In this document: positions 63,017 to 64,000 of the stretch, one piece after another
Layout: each line of letters begins with the position of its first letter
Position numbering within the stretch: the first letter of the stretch is position 1
Origin: Penelope pileata
Taxonomy: Eukaryota > Chordata > Aves > Galliformes > Cracidae
DNA: 64,000 nt
Reading direction: 5' to 3'
NCBI GenBank assembly: GCA_013396635.1
Contig: WBMW01002283.1
Coordinates: 186,001 to 250,000, forward strand
Made by a program: the position numbers and the translations under genes
The notes under the pieces: generated by a model
Database searches by the model: none
Told to the model about the DNA's origin: nothing
What the model saw: the letters and a program-made list of their open reading frames with translations, nothing else

Positions 63017-64000
63017 ACGTTGCTATTACAACTTGGTATAAATAAGCTAAAATATTAAGGACAAAGAAAAGCAAGTCTGAAGGTTGTAAGGTTTCTAGCT
63101 ATATTTGAGATTTGTATAGCTCATTCTATCCTAGGGCCATGCGGACATCAAAGAAACTGTTTTCTGTGCTATTTCTCTATCCCGCTTTTAAACTATAAGC
63201 TAAAGAAGATTGCTGCATAGTAGTTATGTTTCTCGTGACTAATAAGAGACTAATTATGCAAATTTACAACATTACCAAAGCAATCACAGCTTAATTATAA
63301 GAGAATTCTGTTCTCTTAATGACTGTGACTCAGAACAACTCCACCATGTCTTCTGTTGTTAGAGCAGCTCATGAAGTCCAACCCTAAGCGGCCTGTCATC
63401 TGTCCATGACTGATAAACCCCCAGATCTCACAGGTGTCTGCACCACCACTTCCACGGGATACGGAGGCTGAGTCCCCCAGCCACCACAAACCCTCTGGCT
63501 CAGGGAGGACCTGCCATCCCCAAGAGCTGAATGGGTAACATCCAGCAGATCGCATCATGGACAAGAGGTCCCTGCGATGTGACTCAGTGCCTCGCGTTAC
63601 AGGAACAGGGAACTCTTGTTACTGGAAGAACTGTTTCAGTTTGTTGAACTCCACGTGTTATTTCACTTCCATGCTTTACAGGATTTGCAAAACGTGTTTT
63701 CACTTCAATAAACACCTGCACTACTTCAATACTTGCACAGATTCTGGGGAATTCATTCTCAGAACAATCCTTACTTGTAGGAGAAGGTGGGTACAAAGGG
63801 GCATGAAGAATGAAAAAGAGAGTTAACTGCACTCTGTGAACTTGTCAGCCTTCTGTCTCAGGCATTTCCTAGGCTTGCACCTGGGATGACATATACTTTA
63901 ATATATACCTTACATAGAAGGAGGAGATGATGCACCAAATAGCTGATTGACTTGCTCATAGCTGCAGTGATTCAGAAAAAGGTTGGCCTTATCCTATACA

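Larger units (their letters stand above)
60698..64000. other. Gene-free interval at the right edge
   Basis: No exon of TNIP2, the neighbour expected by human synteny, was recognised. Contains the CpG-dense hairpin pair at 61473-61517 and a (CA)8 run at 63001-63016. Confidence 0.6.

Noticed and set aside
6117..63263. Several ATGCAAAT octamers (for example 6117, 18763, 31708, 63256) as B-cell enhancer sites
   Set aside because: About seven on both strands against roughly two to three expected by chance in AT-rich DNA of this length; too weak alone.
1..64000. CRISPR arrays, operons, prophage, tRNA or rRNA genes
   Set aside because: None seen; spliced genes and CR1 repeats mark this as avian nuclear DNA.
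1..64000. Exons of syntenic neighbours ADD1 and TNIP2
   Set aside because: No translated segment resembling either was found on either strand.

Overview
The window is avian nuclear DNA, most likely from a galliform (chicken-like) bird. The evidence is an intron-rich vertebrate gene, a CpG-island promoter, and repeats that are almost all CR1 LINE fragments, with no SINEs seen. The species call is an inference from the CR1 content and was not checked by alignment.

The window holds one recognisable protein-coding gene, SH3BP2 (3BP2, SH3-domain binding protein 2), on the minus strand. Twelve coding exons lie between 15235 (ATG) and 4223 (stop). Every junction keeps the reading frame and they assemble to 1,623 nt, or 540 residues plus stop (human 3BP2 has 561 residues). 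The order is an N-terminal PH domain, an acidic/tyrosine segment, a long proline-rich exon, the RSPPDG tankyrase-binding hexapeptide and a C-terminal SH2 domain. A non-coding exon 1 with a strong splice donor (39385) lies in a CpG island at about 38.46-39.66 kb, so intron 1 is about 24.1 kb. The 3' UTR runs left from 4222, and the first convincing AATAAA lies near 3065-3070.

Intron 1 holds several CR1 fragments and several exon-like segments on the gene's strand. The best is a candidate alternative first exon ending at 20008. It has a strong donor and PU.1/Ets-like sites just upstream, and it joins in frame to the ATG exon, predicting an N-terminally extended isoform. A CR1 fragment at 33.17-33.52 kb stops abruptly at the window's only ambiguous base (33522), which suggests an assembly join or gap.

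The right 24 kb (39.8-64 kb) has no gene I can recognise. It holds one recent CR1 3' end (50.5 kb), two very old and decayed CR1 reverse-transcriptase remnants (about 45.0-45.9 and 50.6-51.9 kb), simple repeats, and a few palindromic or CpG-dense spots that could be conserved regulatory DNA. In human, TNIP2 lies upstream of SH3BP2 and ADD1 downstream. Neither is seen here, so they would lie beyond the window if synteny holds. I found no operons, CRISPR arrays, tRNA or rRNA genes, or a novel multigene system. The most useful leads are the alternative 5' exons and the structured spots in the desert.
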